Shown here one piece after another: positions 63,701 through 64,000 of a stretch of 64,000 bases of DNA. This DNA is from Tetrahymena thermophila SB210. Lineage: Eukaryota > Ciliophora > Oligohymenophorea > Hymenostomatida > Tetrahymenidae. The notes under the pieces were generated by a model. It did not search any database, was not told the DNA's origin, and worked only from the letters and a program-made list of their open reading frames with translations. How positions within the stretch are numbered: position 1 is the first letter of the stretch; each line of letters begins with the position of its first letter. The position numbers were made by a program, and so were the translations under genes. Location of the stretch: assembly GCF_000189635.1 (NCBI RefSeq), contig NW_002476204.1:62001-126000 (forward strand). Direction: 5' to 3'.

Positions 63701-64000
63701 ATGTAGATAAAAAAAGAATCAGAAATAGAGAGGATGAATGAGATTTAGGTTTTATCTTTCATTCAAAAAAGTATTGTACAAAGCAATATTTTTTTAGACT
63801 ATTCAGTAGTGGTTACTGAAAATACTAGTTCTAATAAAGAAAATCTATTATTAGATAGTATAAAAAATAAATTAAAATAGAGTTAGGTTGGTACCTAAAT
63901 TTAAATTTGCTTATCTAAAAATGGAATCTTGTGCTAAGATAATTGCACTTAATTAGCATAGATCATCAAATATATTTTTAGCTAAGGAGAAGAATGTAAT
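63701..64000 (+). CDS. 5' end of an unknown gene, cut by the window edge
   Basis: The frame is open from the ATG at 63701 for 100 codons to the last base. It begins MQIKKESEIERMNEIQVLSF and contains IQKSIVQSNIFLDYSVVV, QVGTQIQICLSKNG and CQDNCTQLAQIIKYIF. An in-frame second ATG at 63734 could also be the start. Composition rises above the surrounding A/T spacer at the ATG, as for other genes in the window. It has no domain I recognise and the 3' part is missing. Confidence 0.6.

Overview
The window looks like macronuclear DNA of a Tetrahymena-like ciliate. It is extremely AT-rich, its spacers are almost pure A/T, and its genes read only with the ciliate nuclear code, in which TAA and TAG are glutamine and TGA is the only stop. 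For example, the kinase at 787-2046 has in-frame TAA/TAG codons at many places inside otherwise normal kinase motifs. Introns are short (about 50-440 nt), A/T-rich and nearly all GT-AG. In every multi-exon model given here the exon phases add up to one continuous frame ending at TGA. All gene calls come from reading by eye; no database search was run.

Layout. Left part (1-24 kb): an atypical protein kinase (+), a small cysteine-rich secreted protein (-), a seven-exon cyclic-nucleotide-gated type K+ channel with an added zinc knuckle (+), a ubiquitin-like/RING protein with an MGCC N-terminus (-), a membrane-anchored short-chain dehydrogenase (-), and an eleven-exon glutamine/asparagine-rich protein (+). 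Middle (24-37 kb), all on the minus strand: a transmembrane RING-H2 protein with a cysteine-containing ectodomain, a long coiled-coil protein, a C2H2 zinc-finger protein, a two-RRM RNA-binding protein, and a fingerless relative of the zinc-finger family.

37-48 kb is a mosaic of segmental duplications. It carries three more copies of the zinc-finger gene: one pseudogene (about 39.2-40.0 kb), one full-length (40841-41920) and one shortened by a reading-frame change (45270-46004). Long stretches of flanking spacer are copied with them at an offset of about 3.7-4.1 kb.

Right part (48-64 kb): a twelve-exon gene for a predicted secreted protein of 2095 residues (signal peptide, very long charged coiled coil, unknown beta-rich region, cysteine-rich segment), a possible small secreted-protein gene with a broken frame, a propeller-like protein with an acidic middle whose 3' end is tandemly duplicated, a kelch-repeat protein, a MORN-like relic, and the 5' end of an unknown gene running off the window.

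I see no operon structure, tRNA, rRNA, CRISPR array or recognisable transposon. The genes look like ordinary single transcription units. Two RING proteins suggest ubiquitin-related roles, but nothing shows that neighbouring genes work together. The most unusual region is the zinc-finger duplication zone, followed by the large secreted protein at 48.6-55.8 kb.
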